Source of the DNA: Azoarcus sp.
GTDB lineage: Bacteria; Pseudomonadota; Gammaproteobacteria; Burkholderiales; Rhodocyclaceae
Assembly (NCBI GenBank): GCA_031258965.1
Contig: JAIRMC010000056.1
Coordinates: forward strand, 1 to 41,942
Reading direction: 5' to 3'
DNA length: 41,942 nt
Made by a program: the position numbers and the translations under genes. Shown piece by piece: positions 19,419 to 28,076 of the stretch (position 1 is its first letter; every line of letters starts with the position of its first letter). The notes beneath the pieces were generated by a model that saw only the letters and a program-made list of their open reading frames with translations, had not been told where the DNA came from and did no database searches.

Positions 19419-20735
19419 TCAAATACCTTGCAAGGTTTCCAACCGTAGCCGCGTCACCTTGCCCTGCACGGTATCGAGCGCCTCGATGCGTGCGATGGCC
19501 GCGTCGGCGTTCTTTTCCACCGTCCGGTGGGTAAGAAGGATGATGTCTGTCTGCGATTCGCCTTCGCCCGCTTCTTTTTGAACCATGGCGTCTATCGAGA
19601 TGCCGCCGTCGGCGAAGATGCGGGCAATGTCGGCGAGCACGCCGGGCTTGTCCAGCACTCGCATGCGCAGGTAATAGGCCGTGATGGTTTCGCCAATCGG
19701 CAGCACCGGCACGTCCCGCACACGTTCGGGCTGGAAGGCGAGGTGCGGTACACGGTGCTCGGGGTCGGCGGTATGGAGCCGGGTGACGTCGATCAGGTCG
19801 GCAATGACCGCGCTGGCGGTCGGCTCGGCGCCCGCGCCCTTGCCGTAGTAAAGCGTCGCGCCCACGGCGTCGCCCTGCACCAGCACCGCGTTCATCGCAC
19901 CCTCGACGTTGGCAAGCAGCCGCTTGGCTGATACCAGCGCTGGATGCACGCGCAGCTCCACTCCCTGCTCGCGGCGGCGGGCAATGCCCAGCAGTTTGAT
20001 GCGGTAGCCCAATTGTTCGGCGTAGGTAATGTCGATGGACTCGAGCCGGGTGATGCCCTCGACGTGCGCCTTGTCGAACTGCATCGGAATGCCAAAGGCG
20101 ATGGCGCTCATGATAGTCGCCTTGTGCGCGGCATCCACGCCTTCGATGTCGAAGGTGGGGTCGGCTTCGGCATAGCCGAGCCGCTGTGCTTCGGCCAGCG
20201 CCGCCGCGAAGGACAGCCCCTTGTCACGCATCTCGGAGAGGATGAAATTGGTGGTGCCGTTGATGATGCCCGCCACCCACTGGATGCGGTTGGCGGAAAG
20301 CCCTTCGCGCAGCGCCTTGATGATGGGAATGCCTCCGGCCACCGCCGCCTCGAAGGCCACCATCACATCGCGGCGGCGCGCGGCGGCGAAGATTTCGTTG
20401 CCATGCACGGCCAGCAACGCCTTGTTGGCGGTAACAACGTGTTTGCCGTTTTCGATGGCGGCCAATACCAGGTCTTTCGCCACGGTGTAGCCGCCGATGA
20501 GTTCGATGACGATGTCGATTTCCGGGTCGCGCGTCACGGAGAAAGCATCGTCGGTTATCTTGATGCGCCCACCCGCGATCTCGCGCGCGCGTTTTGTGTT
20601 TCTGTCCGCCACCGTGGTGATGCGAATCTCGCGTCCGGCCCGGCGGGCGATTTCATCCGCATTGCGTTCGAGCACGGCAAAGGTGCCGCCGCCGACGGTG
20701 CCGATGCCCAAAAGACCCACGTTGATCGGTTTCAT
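19419..20735 (-). CDS. hom: Homoserine dehydrogenase
   Basis: The protein is 438 residues from ATG 20735. The N-terminal NAD(P)-binding site is 'GLLGIGTVGGGT' (about 6-17). The catalytic domain carries 'GIINGTTNFILSEM' and 'EADPTFDIEGVDAAHKA', the signature of the family. The C-terminal ACT domain (about 350-430, 'YYLRMRVLDKPGVLADIARIF' in part) would bind threonine for feedback control. The enzyme converts aspartate semialdehyde to homoserine for threonine and methionine. Its start overlaps the stop of the upstream GNAT gene as ATGA, suggesting translational coupling. thrC, which usually follows, is missing. Confidence 0.95.
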   Translation of the reverse strand: MKPINVGLLGIGTVGGGTFAVLERNADEIARRAGREIRITTVADRNTKRAREIAGGRIKITDDAFSVTRDPEIDIVIELIGGYTVAKDLVLAAIENGKHVVTANKALLAVHGNEIFAAARRRDVMVAFEAAVAGGIPIIKALREGLSANRIQWVAGIINGTTNFILSEMRDKGLSFAAALAEAQRLGYAEADPTFDIEGVDAAHKATIMSAIAFGIPMQFDKAHVEGITRLESIDITYAEQLGYRIKLLGIARRREQGVELRVHPALVSAKRLLANVEGAMNAVLVQGDAVGATLYYGKGAGAEPTASAVIADLIDVTRLHTADPEHRVPHLAFQPERVRDVPVLPIGETITAYYLRMRVLDKPGVLADIARIFADGGISIDAMVQKEAGEGESQTDIILLTHRTVEKNADAAIARIEALDTVQGKVTRLRLETLQGI

Positions 20736-21196
20736 GCAAGTGTTTTCCTGAAACAGAATGAGGGGATGGAGAAGCCTTCCCGAAAATAGAAGCGGTGCGC
20801 CCCGCCACGCTGTACGCCGGAATCCAGTGCTAGCGCCCTGCATGCGCGCGTCCTGGCTTCGCGCTCCAGCCACGCGAGCAACGCACGACCAATGCCGTTC
20901 GAGCGGCGGGCGGCGTCCACAACCAAGTCGTCCACATACAGACGCCGCAGTTCGTAGGTGTTATCGACGATGCGCCAGAGGGCCAGCCCTGCAACCGTTT
21001 CGCCCGCTACCACGAGGCTCAGGTGCGCACCGCCCGCGAATACGTGCGCCAGCACCGCGCGGTAGGCATCGAAACCGGGCGGCAAGCGGTCGCGCAACTG
21101 GCGATGCACTGCTTCCGCCCGAGGCAGCCACAGCGTTGCCGTCTCGCTCTCCGCGCTGGTCAGGGTAATGATGGAAAGCGACGGTTCAGCGTCCAT
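20732..21196 (-). CDS. GNAT-family N-acetyltransferase
   Basis: The protein is 154 residues from ATG 21196. The acetyl-CoA site is 'YVDDLVVDAARRSNGIGRALLAWLE' in two parts: the beta-4 strand 'LRRLYVDDLVV', then the pyrophosphate loop 'RSNGIGRALL'. 'ALDSGVQRGGAHRFYFREGF' near the C-terminus is the usual end of the fold. The substrate is unknown. The gene overlaps the end of alaA by about 11 bases and the start of hom by 4 bases, so the three are translated from one message. This suggests, without proof, a link to amino-acid metabolism. Confidence 0.82.
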   Translation of the reverse strand: MDAEPSLSIITLTSAESETATLWLPRAEAVHRQLRDRLPPGFDAYRAVLAHVFAGGAHLSLVVAGETVAGLALWRIVDNTYELRRLYVDDLVVDAARRSNGIGRALLAWLEREARTRACRALALDSGVQRGGAHRFYFREGFSIPSFCFRKTLA

Positions 21197-22505
21197 GACG
21201 TTTGCGATAATTTTCGAGAAAGCGCGCGATGCGCCCAACGGCTTCGCGCAAATCTTCCTCATATGGCAGAAACACCAGCCGGAAATGATCGGAACGCGGC
21301 CAGTTGAAGCCCGTGCCCTGTACGAGCAGTACTTTTTCGGCTTCCAGCAATTCGGTGATGAATGCCTGGTCGTCGTCAATCGGATACAGGGCGGGATCGA
21401 GTTTTGGAAACATGTAGAGCGTCGCCTGCGGCTTGACGCAGGTAACGCCCGGAATCGCGGTAATCAATTCCCAGGCCAGATCGCGCTGCCGCCGCAGCCG
21501 TCCGCCCTCGCACACGAGGTCGTTGATACTCTGATAGCCGCCGAGCGCGGTCTGGATCGCATATTGGCCGGGCACATTGGCGCACAGGCGCATCGAAGCC
21601 AGCATATCCAGCCCTTCGATGTAGTCCCGCGCGTGGCGCTTGTCACCGCACACCACCATCCACCCGGCGCGGAACCCACAGGCGCGGTAATTTTTCGACA
21701 GACCGTTGAGGACGATTGTCAATACATCCTCCGAGAGCGCCGCGAGCGAGGTGTGCGTGGCGCCTTCGTAGAGCACCTTGTCGTAGACCTCGTCGGCGTA
21801 AAGGATGAGATCGTGTTCGCGCGCGATGGCGACGATCTCCCGCAGGATGTCGTCCGGATACACCGCGCCCGTCGGGTTATTGGGGTTGATAATGACGATG
21901 GCGCGCGTATTGGCAGTGATCTTGCGCCGCATGTCGGCCAGATCGGGCAGCCAGCCCGCACCCTCGTCGCACAGATAATGCACGGGACGTCCGCCCGAGA
22001 GCGACACCGCCGCCGTCCATAGCGGATAATCCGGCGCGGGCGCCAGCACTTCGTCGCCCGCGTTGAGCAAGGCGTTCATCGCCATGACGATAAGTTCCGA
22101 GACGCCGTTGCCAATGTAGATGTCCTCGACATCGACGCCCTTGATGCCCTTTTGCTGCGTATAGTGCATTACCGCCTTACGCGCAGGGAAAATCCCCTTG
22201 GAATCCGAATACCCCGAGGAATACGGCAGATTGCGGATCATGTCCATCTGGATTTCCTCGGGTGCGTCGAACCCGAAGGCGGCCAGGTTGCCGATGTTGA
22301 GCTTGATGATCTTGTGCCCTTCGTCCTCCATCTGGCGGGCGCGCGTCAGCACCGGACCGCGGATGTCGTAGCAGACATCCGCGAGCTTGTCCGACTTGAG
22401 CACTAGACGGCGGGCAGGGTCGACATCGGGCACGGCAATGGCGGCGGCGACTAGCTCAACCAGCCCCGCCGCCGTGTCCGGATTCGCTACCGTCGCCACT
22501 TTCAT
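21186..22505 (-). CDS. alaA: Glutamate-pyruvate aminotransferase AlaA
   Basis: The protein is 439 residues from ATG 22505, chosen because TGAGGAG lies about eight bases upstream. It has a roughly 35-residue N-terminal extension compared with Escherichia coli AlaA, after which 'DVCYDIRGPV' begins the conserved part. 'INPNNPTGAVY', 'YADEVYDKVLYEGA' and the PLP lysine in 'NGLSKNYRACGFRAGW' are class-I aminotransferase motifs. 'EGLDMLASMRLCANVPGQ' and 'ALGGYQSI' match AlaA closely. The enzyme makes alanine from pyruvate using glutamate. It heads an operon with the GNAT gene and hom. Confidence 0.93.
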   Translation of the reverse strand: MKVATVANPDTAAGLVELVAAAIAVPDVDPARRLVLKSDKLADVCYDIRGPVLTRARQMEDEGHKIIKLNIGNLAAFGFDAPEEIQMDMIRNLPYSSGYSDSKGIFPARKAVMHYTQQKGIKGVDVEDIYIGNGVSELIVMAMNALLNAGDEVLAPAPDYPLWTAAVSLSGGRPVHYLCDEGAGWLPDLADMRRKITANTRAIVIINPNNPTGAVYPDDILREIVAIAREHDLILYADEVYDKVLYEGATHTSLAALSEDVLTIVLNGLSKNYRACGFRAGWMVVCGDKRHARDYIEGLDMLASMRLCANVPGQYAIQTALGGYQSINDLVCEGGRLRRQRDLAWELITAIPGVTCVKPQATLYMFPKLDPALYPIDDDQAFITELLEAEKVLLVQGTGFNWPRSDHFRLVFLPYEEDLREAVGRIARFLENYRKRHGR

Positions 22506-22630
22506 AGGCCGCTCCTCAATGCCGCACTGCGAAAAAGCGGCTATCCTAGCCCCCATGGGGCGAAGAAGCAATTCATTCGGGGCAGATGCACGGGGGTTCC
22601 GTCCGTCTTGCCTTGATTCACATGCCGCCA

Positions 22631-22647
22631 GTTACGGACGCCGTAAC
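22631..22647. promoter_or_regulatory. Perfect inverted repeat upstream of ppk1
   Basis: GTTACGG (22631-22637), ACG, CCGTAAC (22641-22647): a perfect seven-base palindrome, directly followed by GATAAT (22648-22653) and CATAAT (22658-22663), both -10-like. The position suggests an operator in the ppk1 promoter. It does not resemble a Pho box. Confidence 0.4.
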
Positions 22648-22694
22648 GATAATGTCTCATAATCGAGCCATCATCCCGGCAGGAGAAAACAGAC

Positions 22695-24776
22695 ATGAAT
22701 ACCCCCGCCTATCCGTCCCCTTACACCGCCGAGCACTTCATCAACCGCGAACTGTCGCTACTGCAATTCCAACGCCGCGTACTCGCCCAGGCGGCAGACG
22801 CGGCCACACCGCTGCTCGAACGGCTGCGCTTTCTGTGTATTGTCTCCAGCAACCTTGATGAATTCTTCGAGATACGAGTCTCCGGCATCCGCGAACAAAT
22901 CCGCCTCGGTCACAATGCCACCAGCACCGACGGCATCATGCCCGCCGAACTGCTGGCGCTCGTGAGCGCCAAAGTCCATCAGATCCTTGCCGAACAATAC
23001 GCCCTGCTCAACGACGACATCCTCCCGGCGCTGGAGCGCGAAGGCGTGGTTTTCCTGCGCCGGGGCGCTTGGGACGGCGAACAGGGCGCGTGGATTCACG
23101 ACTATTTCCGCCGCGAAGTCATTCCCGTCCTCACCCCGATTGGCCTCGACCCCGCGCACCCCTTTCCGCGTGTGCTCAACAAAAGCCTTAACTTCGCCGT
23201 GGAACTCGAAGGCCGCGACGCCTTCGGGCGCGATTCGGGCACCGCCATCGTCCAAGCTCCGCGCGTGCTTCCCCGCGTCATCCGCCTGCCGGACAGACCG
23301 GGGCAGGCTCCTTACACCTTCGTATTCCTCTCCTCGGTGCTGCATGCCCATGTCGATGAACTTTTCAGCGGTATGCATGTGCATGGCTGTTACCAGTTTC
23401 GCGTCACGCGCAACTCCGACCTTTTCGTCGACGAAGAAGAAGTCAAGGATTTACGCGCCCAGCTCAAGGGCGAATTGCAGCAGCGCCACTTCGGCGACGC
23501 CGTGCGGCTGGAAGTCGCCGACAACTGCTCCGGGAAAATGGCGGACTTCCTGCTCCAGCACTTCCGGCTTGGCCGTGCCGATCTGTACAGCACGCCCGGT
23601 ATCGTCAACCTTGTGCGGCTGATGCAGGCGCCCGACTGGGTCGACCGGCCTGATCTCAAATACCCCCCCTTCCGCCCTGGCCTGCCCAAACCGCTGGAAG
23701 AGCGCCGCGACATCTTCGCTGTCCTGCGCGCCCAAGACGTTTTGCTCCACCACCCCTTCCAGAGCTTCGCCCCGGTCATCGAACTGCTGAAAGCCGCCGC
23801 TGATGATCCGAACGTGGTAGCGATCAAAATGACCGTGTATCGCACCGGCACCGATTCCGTGCTGATGGAGCACCTCGTGCGCGCGGCGCAAAAGGGCAAG
23901 GAAGTTACGGTGGTACTCGAACTGATGGCCCGTTTCGACGAGGAAGCCAACATTTCTTGGGCAACCCGCCTCGAAGAAGCCGGAGCGCATGTGATCTATG
24001 GCGTTTTCGGCTACAAGGTGCATGCCAAACTGCTGATGCTGGTGCGCCGCGAGGGCGACAGGCTGCGCCGTTACGTACACCTTGGCACCGGCAACTACCA
24101 CCCGCGCACGACGCGCTTCTACACGGATTTCGGCCTCTTGACCTGCAACGAGCAAATCGGCGAGGACGTGGCCGAAGTATTCAAGCAGATCACCGGACTT
24201 GGCCACGCCTCCACACTCGCGCATCTATGGCAAGCGCCGTTTTCGCTTCAACCCAATGTAGTGGCGGCCATCGGGCGTGAAACGGAAATCGCCCGCGTCG
24301 GGCGGCGGGGACGCATCATCGCCAAGGTCAATGCCCTGCTCGACCCCGAAACTATCGAGGCGCTGTACGAAGCCTCGCAATCCGGCGTGGAAATCGACGT
24401 CATCGTGCGCGGCCCCTGCGCGCTGCGCCCCGGCGTGCCGGGCCTTTCGGAAAACATCCGCGTGCGCTCGATTGTCGGGCGCTTCCTCGAACACCACCGC
24501 ATCATGTACTTCCGCGCCGATGGCGAGGAGCATATCTACCTGTCGAGCGCGGACTGGATGCCACGAAACTTTTTCCGCCGGATTGAAATCGCCTTCCCCG
24601 TGCTCGATTCCCGGCTCAAGCGCCGCATCCTGAAAGAAGGTTTGCGCTTCTACCTCGTCGACAACACGCAAGCCTGGGAAATGCAGCCCGACGGTCAGTA
24701 CCATCGCAAAACCCCGCGCCGTGCGCCGCGCTCTGCCCAGAACCTGCTGCTATTGGGGCTGGCCCTGGACGAGTGA
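22695..24776 (+). CDS. ppk1: Polyphosphate kinase 1
   Basis: The protein is 693 residues from ATG 22695 with AGGAGA just upstream, the standard length. The N-terminal domain begins 'FINRELSLLQFQRRVL' and 'FLCIVSSNLDEFFEIRVSG'. The catalytic histidine is in 'GYKVHAKLLML' (about H443) and a second conserved histidine lies in 'FLEHHRIMYF' (about H601). 'LGTGNYHPRTTRFYTD' and 'SADWMPRNFFRRIE' are further family motifs. PPK1 polymerises the gamma phosphate of ATP into polyphosphate and autophosphorylates on the histidine. No ppx neighbour is seen. An IS630-type transposase fragment begins at the very next base after the stop. Confidence 0.96.
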   Translation: MNTPAYPSPYTAEHFINRELSLLQFQRRVLAQAADAATPLLERLRFLCIVSSNLDEFFEIRVSGIREQIRLGHNATSTDGIMPAELLALVSAKVHQILAEQYALLNDDILPALEREGVVFLRRGAWDGEQGAWIHDYFRREVIPVLTPIGLDPAHPFPRVLNKSLNFAVELEGRDAFGRDSGTAIVQAPRVLPRVIRLPDRPGQAPYTFVFLSSVLHAHVDELFSGMHVHGCYQFRVTRNSDLFVDEEEVKDLRAQLKGELQQRHFGDAVRLEVADNCSGKMADFLLQHFRLGRADLYSTPGIVNLVRLMQAPDWVDRPDLKYPPFRPGLPKPLEERRDIFAVLRAQDVLLHHPFQSFAPVIELLKAAADDPNVVAIKMTVYRTGTDSVLMEHLVRAAQKGKEVTVVLELMARFDEEANISWATRLEEAGAHVIYGVFGYKVHAKLLMLVRREGDRLRRYVHLGTGNYHPRTTRFYTDFGLLTCNEQIGEDVAEVFKQITGLGHASTLAHLWQAPFSLQPNVVAAIGRETEIARVGRRGRIIAKVNALLDPETIEALYEASQSGVEIDVIVRGPCALRPGVPGLSENIRVRSIVGRFLEHHRIMYFRADGEEHIYLSSADWMPRNFFRRIEIAFPVLDSRLKRRILKEGLRFYLVDNTQAWEMQPDGQYHRKTPRRAPRSAQNLLLLGLALDE

Positions 24777-24983
24777 AAGACCAACCTGACGCTGCATTTC
24801 CTGCCCGGTTACGCACCGGAGCCGAATCCCAACGAACTCGTCTGGCGCTACGCCAAGCGTGCCGGTGTTGCGCGAACCCCATTGAGGACGGGTGAAAAAC
24901 TGGCCGACCGCTTCCATGACCAACTTGCTCATATCGCCTCTCGATCCAAACCCGTCCGACCATTCTTCCTTCATGACCCATGA
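24777..24983 (+). pseudogene. IS630-type transposase, C-terminal remnant
   Basis: Sixty-eight codons in the same frame as ppk1, straight after its TGA and ending in TGA at 24981. They read 'LHFLPGYAPEPNPNELVWRY' then 'KRAGVA', the end of the DDE domain of IS630-family transposases with the last catalytic Glu in 'PNPNE'. No start, no first or second Asp and no terminal repeats are visible. It is a truncated relic marking one edge of the CRISPR-Cas island. Bases 24984-25063 hold nothing recognisable. Confidence 0.8.
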
Positions 24984-25063
24984 GCAAGATCACAATGGTT
25001 CATTTGCGGCTCAAGCGCATCGCGTGACATTTTTCGAGACAGCTTCTTATGATTTATTCGTCA

Positions 25064-25693
25064 TCAACCAACCTCCCGCCTGTCACGCTTCAAACTCAAT
25101 AAGCCGCAACCAAAGGCTTTACCTGGGCCGATGCCATTTGGCAGGACTTTTGCCATGGATTCGATGTCAACCACACGCAGCATACCTTCGTAATGCACCC
25201 GTTGCAGATGGATAGGCGCATCGTTCTGGCGGAACCCTTTCAACACATCGCTGGCAGCGACGAAGGCCGCTTCCACCACGAAGCCGTAACGTTCTCCTTG
25301 CCGGGTCAGCCACGCTAGCTGCGCCTGCTCTGCCGCCAGACCGTAGCGTTTGCCGACACGCGTCACCGTAGGATTGGCGTAAAGGCGAAAGTGGTAACGT
25401 GTATCGGGCTGCAACAAGTTTTCCAACTGAAAAGTTTTACTTTCCACAGACTGTTTGAGATAACCGGGCATGGCGTCGAGCTTTGTCCAATCTGCCGCGT
25501 GGGTAGATTGCACCAAAACGGTTGGCGCGCCCCATTCATCGGAAGGCTCGAGACGCCAAAGGAAGCGGGGCGGCGCTTCGCGCTCATCGCGGACGAACGC
25601 CCGCGTCAGCGTGCGATGCATGTCATAAGGGTTGGAAAGGTCGCGTCGGACATGCTTGTTGCGCAGATCAAGCCGCAGCCGTGCGAGATGCAT
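25064..25693 (-). CDS. cas6e: Type I-E crRNA endonuclease Cas6e (CasE/Cse3)
   Basis: The protein has 209 residues. It opens 'MHLARLRLDL', includes 'YDMHRTLTRAF' with the conserved histidine region near residue 26, and ends with the glycine-rich loop 'GIGPGKAFGCGLLSLKR' (about 187-203) that binds the repeat hairpin. Cas6e cuts the pre-crRNA within each repeat and stays bound to the 3' hairpin as a Cascade subunit. It is the last gene of the Cascade operon and overlaps the end of cas5e by 26 bases. The repeat palindrome CCCCGCG/CGCGGGG-like stem in the array is its expected substrate. Confidence 0.95.
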   Translation of the reverse strand: MHLARLRLDLRNKHVRRDLSNPYDMHRTLTRAFVRDEREAPPRFLWRLEPSDEWGAPTVLVQSTHAADWTKLDAMPGYLKQSVESKTFQLENLLQPDTRYHFRLYANPTVTRVGKRYGLAAEQAQLAWLTRQGERYGFVVEAAFVAASDVLKGFRQNDAPIHLQRVHYEGMLRVVDIESMAKVLPNGIGPGKAFGCGLLSLKRDRREVG

Positions 25694-26363
25694 GATCGCC
25701 TCCTGCGGGGAACAGTACCGGTTTTACCAGGCGCGGGCCAAAACGCCGCGCCGCGAAAGGAGCGACAGGTTGATCGAGCCGTGCACTACCCTCACTATCG
25801 TCTTCCAGTAAGCCGCGCATGGGAGCACCGGGTACACGCCTCGACAATAGGGGCCATTGCGACAAGGCTTCCTTCAATGTCTGTTCGACCAAGCCATTGG
25901 GCAAATACACTGGTTGCGAAGGAACAAAACTTTTGCGCCCTAAAAACAATGGCCATACTGGATTTTTCAGCGCGGTGTGAATGCATGCCAACAGATCGTA
26001 ACCGCCTTCCAAACCCACCAGGAAAACCGCATCGGAAAGGTAGTGGCGTGGACTCACAATAGGGTCGGTGTTGAATTTCCCATCGGCGTTGATGACTATT
26101 TTTTTATGACACTTTTTCAAGTCTTTGTCGCCGCCTATTGTCTGGTAATCCTGCATCGGTACGCCTTCGCGGTCGACACGCACGCCCATCCGCAAGTTGG
26201 CGAGGTCATCAACGGGTTCACTTCGGTCGCGCCCCAACGCGGCACAGACAAGACCGAGCACGCCAGATTTCGACGGCTCAAGCTGGGTGTCGCGTTCGTC
26301 GAAACGGCTGGTCGTGCCCCAGGACTGCATCGGCCCTTGCAGAGGCATGAGCAGAGTGCTCAT
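25668..26363 (-). CDS. cas5e: Type I-E Cascade subunit Cas5e (CasD)
   Basis: The protein has 231 residues. It begins 'LLMPLQGPMQSWG', the conserved Cas5 N-terminus of the RAMP fold, followed by 'SRFDERDTQLEPSKSGVLGLVCAALGRDR' in parts, which forms the thumb and helix typical of Cas5e. It binds the crRNA 5' handle in Cascade and helps anchor Cas8e. It starts three bases after the cas7e stop, so the two are probably translationally coupled. Confidence 0.95.
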   Translation of the reverse strand: MSTLLMPLQGPMQSWGTTSRFDERDTQLEPSKSGVLGLVCAALGRDRSEPVDDLANLRMGVRVDREGVPMQDYQTIGGDKDLKKCHKKIVINADGKFNTDPIVSPRHYLSDAVFLVGLEGGYDLLACIHTALKNPVWPLFLGRKSFVPSQPVYLPNGLVEQTLKEALSQWPLLSRRVPGAPMRGLLEDDSEGSARLDQPVAPFAARRFGPRLVKPVLFPAGGDHASRTAAA

Positions 26364-26366
26364 GTT

Positions 26367-27503
26367 TCAGTCTCCTGCTCTGGGCAGAGCGGCGTCAGCC
26401 AACGTTTGCGCCTTCAATGCAAGACCGGCCAGATTGCCGACGGATTCGCCTTTTTTCCATTGACCGGTCAGGTCGATGAAAATCCATTTGTCTTCCGGTG
26501 AACCATAGATGGCATCGAGTTTCATTTCCTGTTCCGCCAGCTTTTCCACGGATTGTTCGCTCAATGCCCTATCCTGACGCGGGAAAACCGGTTTTTCAAA
26601 GGCGTTGGCGAGATTCATTGGCATCGCATGGCGTCGGCATAGTCCGACAAAAGCGGGCGGGTTGTGCGCGGCAAAACTGTTTTGCTTTCCGCTGGGAATG
26701 GCGCGCACCAAGGCTTCGGTAAACGCCTTGACTGCCGACAGCGTCAATTCACGATCTTTTTGCAGATTGCAGAGGAGTTTCTGCAAATCCAGAACCGCGT
26801 AACGGTAAAATGTGGCGAAATTGAATTCGATCTGCCCAATCATGCCTGCGCCGGTTTCGTCTTCGTCGCCTTTGTCGTCTACGGCGGTGAAATAGTCGAA
26901 CTCACGTTCCACGCGGTGAGTACTGATGGCATGTGCTACCTGGCAGGCTGCGTCCCGATTGACGGAGGGCAAATCGGCCAGCATACGGCCAAAGAGCGCG
27001 ACATCCACAGCTTTGCCTCCATCCATAAGCAATTTAGCCTGTTTGACGATTTCGGATGGCAGGCTCGCCTTGGCGTCTTTTTTGCTTTTTTTGTCCTCAT
27101 CAAGAGGCAGGGCGTCCCAATGCTCGTTGATAAGCTCAATAAAAGCATCAATTTCGCTTTCGCCCAAAAACAGCAAATATTCCGTTTTGCCATCGTCCTT
27201 GACTTTCAATCCCGCGGCAGCCAGCGCAACGTCAATTTTGGCGCTGGCTTCCAGTTTATCGCGCTCATTCAGACGTTCAAGCAGCAAGGCTTTCAATTTT
27301 TTTGTGCGTACACCACGATTCTCTGGCGGCAACAAATCGTATTCGCGCGTTGCCAAGCGCACTGCACGTTTGAAACATTGGCTGCTCACCCGCGCCCGAC
27401 GATGGCCGCCAAACAGGGCTTCCTTGGGGGAACCTGTATCATCGCGGTTGAGGTTGGACGGGGCGAAGTTCTGAATCAGATGAAATTCAAGAAAGTGGCT
27501 CAT
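26367..27503 (-). CDS. cas7e: Type I-E Cascade backbone subunit Cas7e (CasC/Cse4)
   Basis: The protein has 378 residues. The N-terminus 'FLEFHLIQNFAPSNLNRDDTG' (split over the first 24 residues) and 'GGHRRARVSSQCFKRAVR' are hallmark text of CasC. Six copies coat the crRNA spacer in Cascade. 'KQNSFAAHNPPAFV' near the C-terminal third is also conserved. The gene starts 11 bases after cse2. All subunit lengths here are normal, which argues for an intact complex. Confidence 0.96.
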   Translation of the reverse strand: MSHFLEFHLIQNFAPSNLNRDDTGSPKEALFGGHRRARVSSQCFKRAVRLATREYDLLPPENRGVRTKKLKALLLERLNERDKLEASAKIDVALAAAGLKVKDDGKTEYLLFLGESEIDAFIELINEHWDALPLDEDKKSKKDAKASLPSEIVKQAKLLMDGGKAVDVALFGRMLADLPSVNRDAACQVAHAISTHRVEREFDYFTAVDDKGDEDETGAGMIGQIEFNFATFYRYAVLDLQKLLCNLQKDRELTLSAVKAFTEALVRAIPSGKQNSFAAHNPPAFVGLCRRHAMPMNLANAFEKPVFPRQDRALSEQSVEKLAEQEMKLDAIYGSPEDKWIFIDLTGQWKKGESVGNLAGLALKAQTLADAALPRAGD

Positions 27504-27514
27504 GAGCGGCTCCT

Positions 27515-28075
27515 TTATTCGGTAGTGGCTTCGGGAGAAATTTTGGATTCGGTGGCTTGGGCGGGCTGCATGGCGCGATAAAAGTCCCGCGCCCAGTGTT
27601 GGCGCAAATTGTCGCGCTTTTCAATCTTGAGGGGATTCATCCAGGACGACAAATCCTCCAGCAAACGCGCGTAGTCACAGCCGATATCTTCAGCAGCAAG
27701 CAGACTGGTAGCCTGACGCAAATAGTCCACAATGTTTTCCGCGTCTGCGCCCAACAGGGCGATAAACCGGCGCTCGATACTGTCGCTTTCACGGCGGCGC
27801 ATCAGTTCGCCAAAGGCGGCGGCAAAACTTTTGTTTTCGGTATGATGCGGGTGTCGGGCGAACAAAGCTGCCACGGCATAAGGCGCCAGGCGGCGGGCGT
27901 CACGTTCATGCGCTGCTTCTCCCGCAAAACGTTCTATATAAGAGAAAGCCTTGGAATACGTTCCTGGCTCGAAGGCCAGACTATGACGCAACACTGCCAA
28001 GGCGCCCTTGTCACGCTCCTTGAGCGTTTGCAGGTAACGAATAAATGATCTGCTGTGCTCATTCATTTCGCTCAC
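27515..28075 (-). CDS. cse2: Type I-E Cascade small subunit Cse2 (CasB)
   Basis: This 186-residue, mostly helical protein carries 'DKGALAVLRHSLAFEPGTYSKAF' (parts near 22-44) and 'RRFIALLGAD' with 'YARLLEDLSSW', as in CasB. Two copies form the belly of Cascade and stabilise the displaced DNA strand. It begins one base after the cas8e stop. The basic 'KIEKRDNLRQHWARDFY' near the C-terminus fits nucleic-acid contact. Confidence 0.94.
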   Translation of the reverse strand: MSEMNEHSRSFIRYLQTLKERDKGALAVLRHSLAFEPGTYSKAFSYIERFAGEAAHERDARRLAPYAVAALFARHPHHTENKSFAAAFGELMRRRESDSIERRFIALLGADAENIVDYLRQATSLLAAEDIGCDYARLLEDLSSWMNPLKIEKRDNLRQHWARDFYRAMQPAQATESKISPEATTE

Positions 28076-28076
28076 A

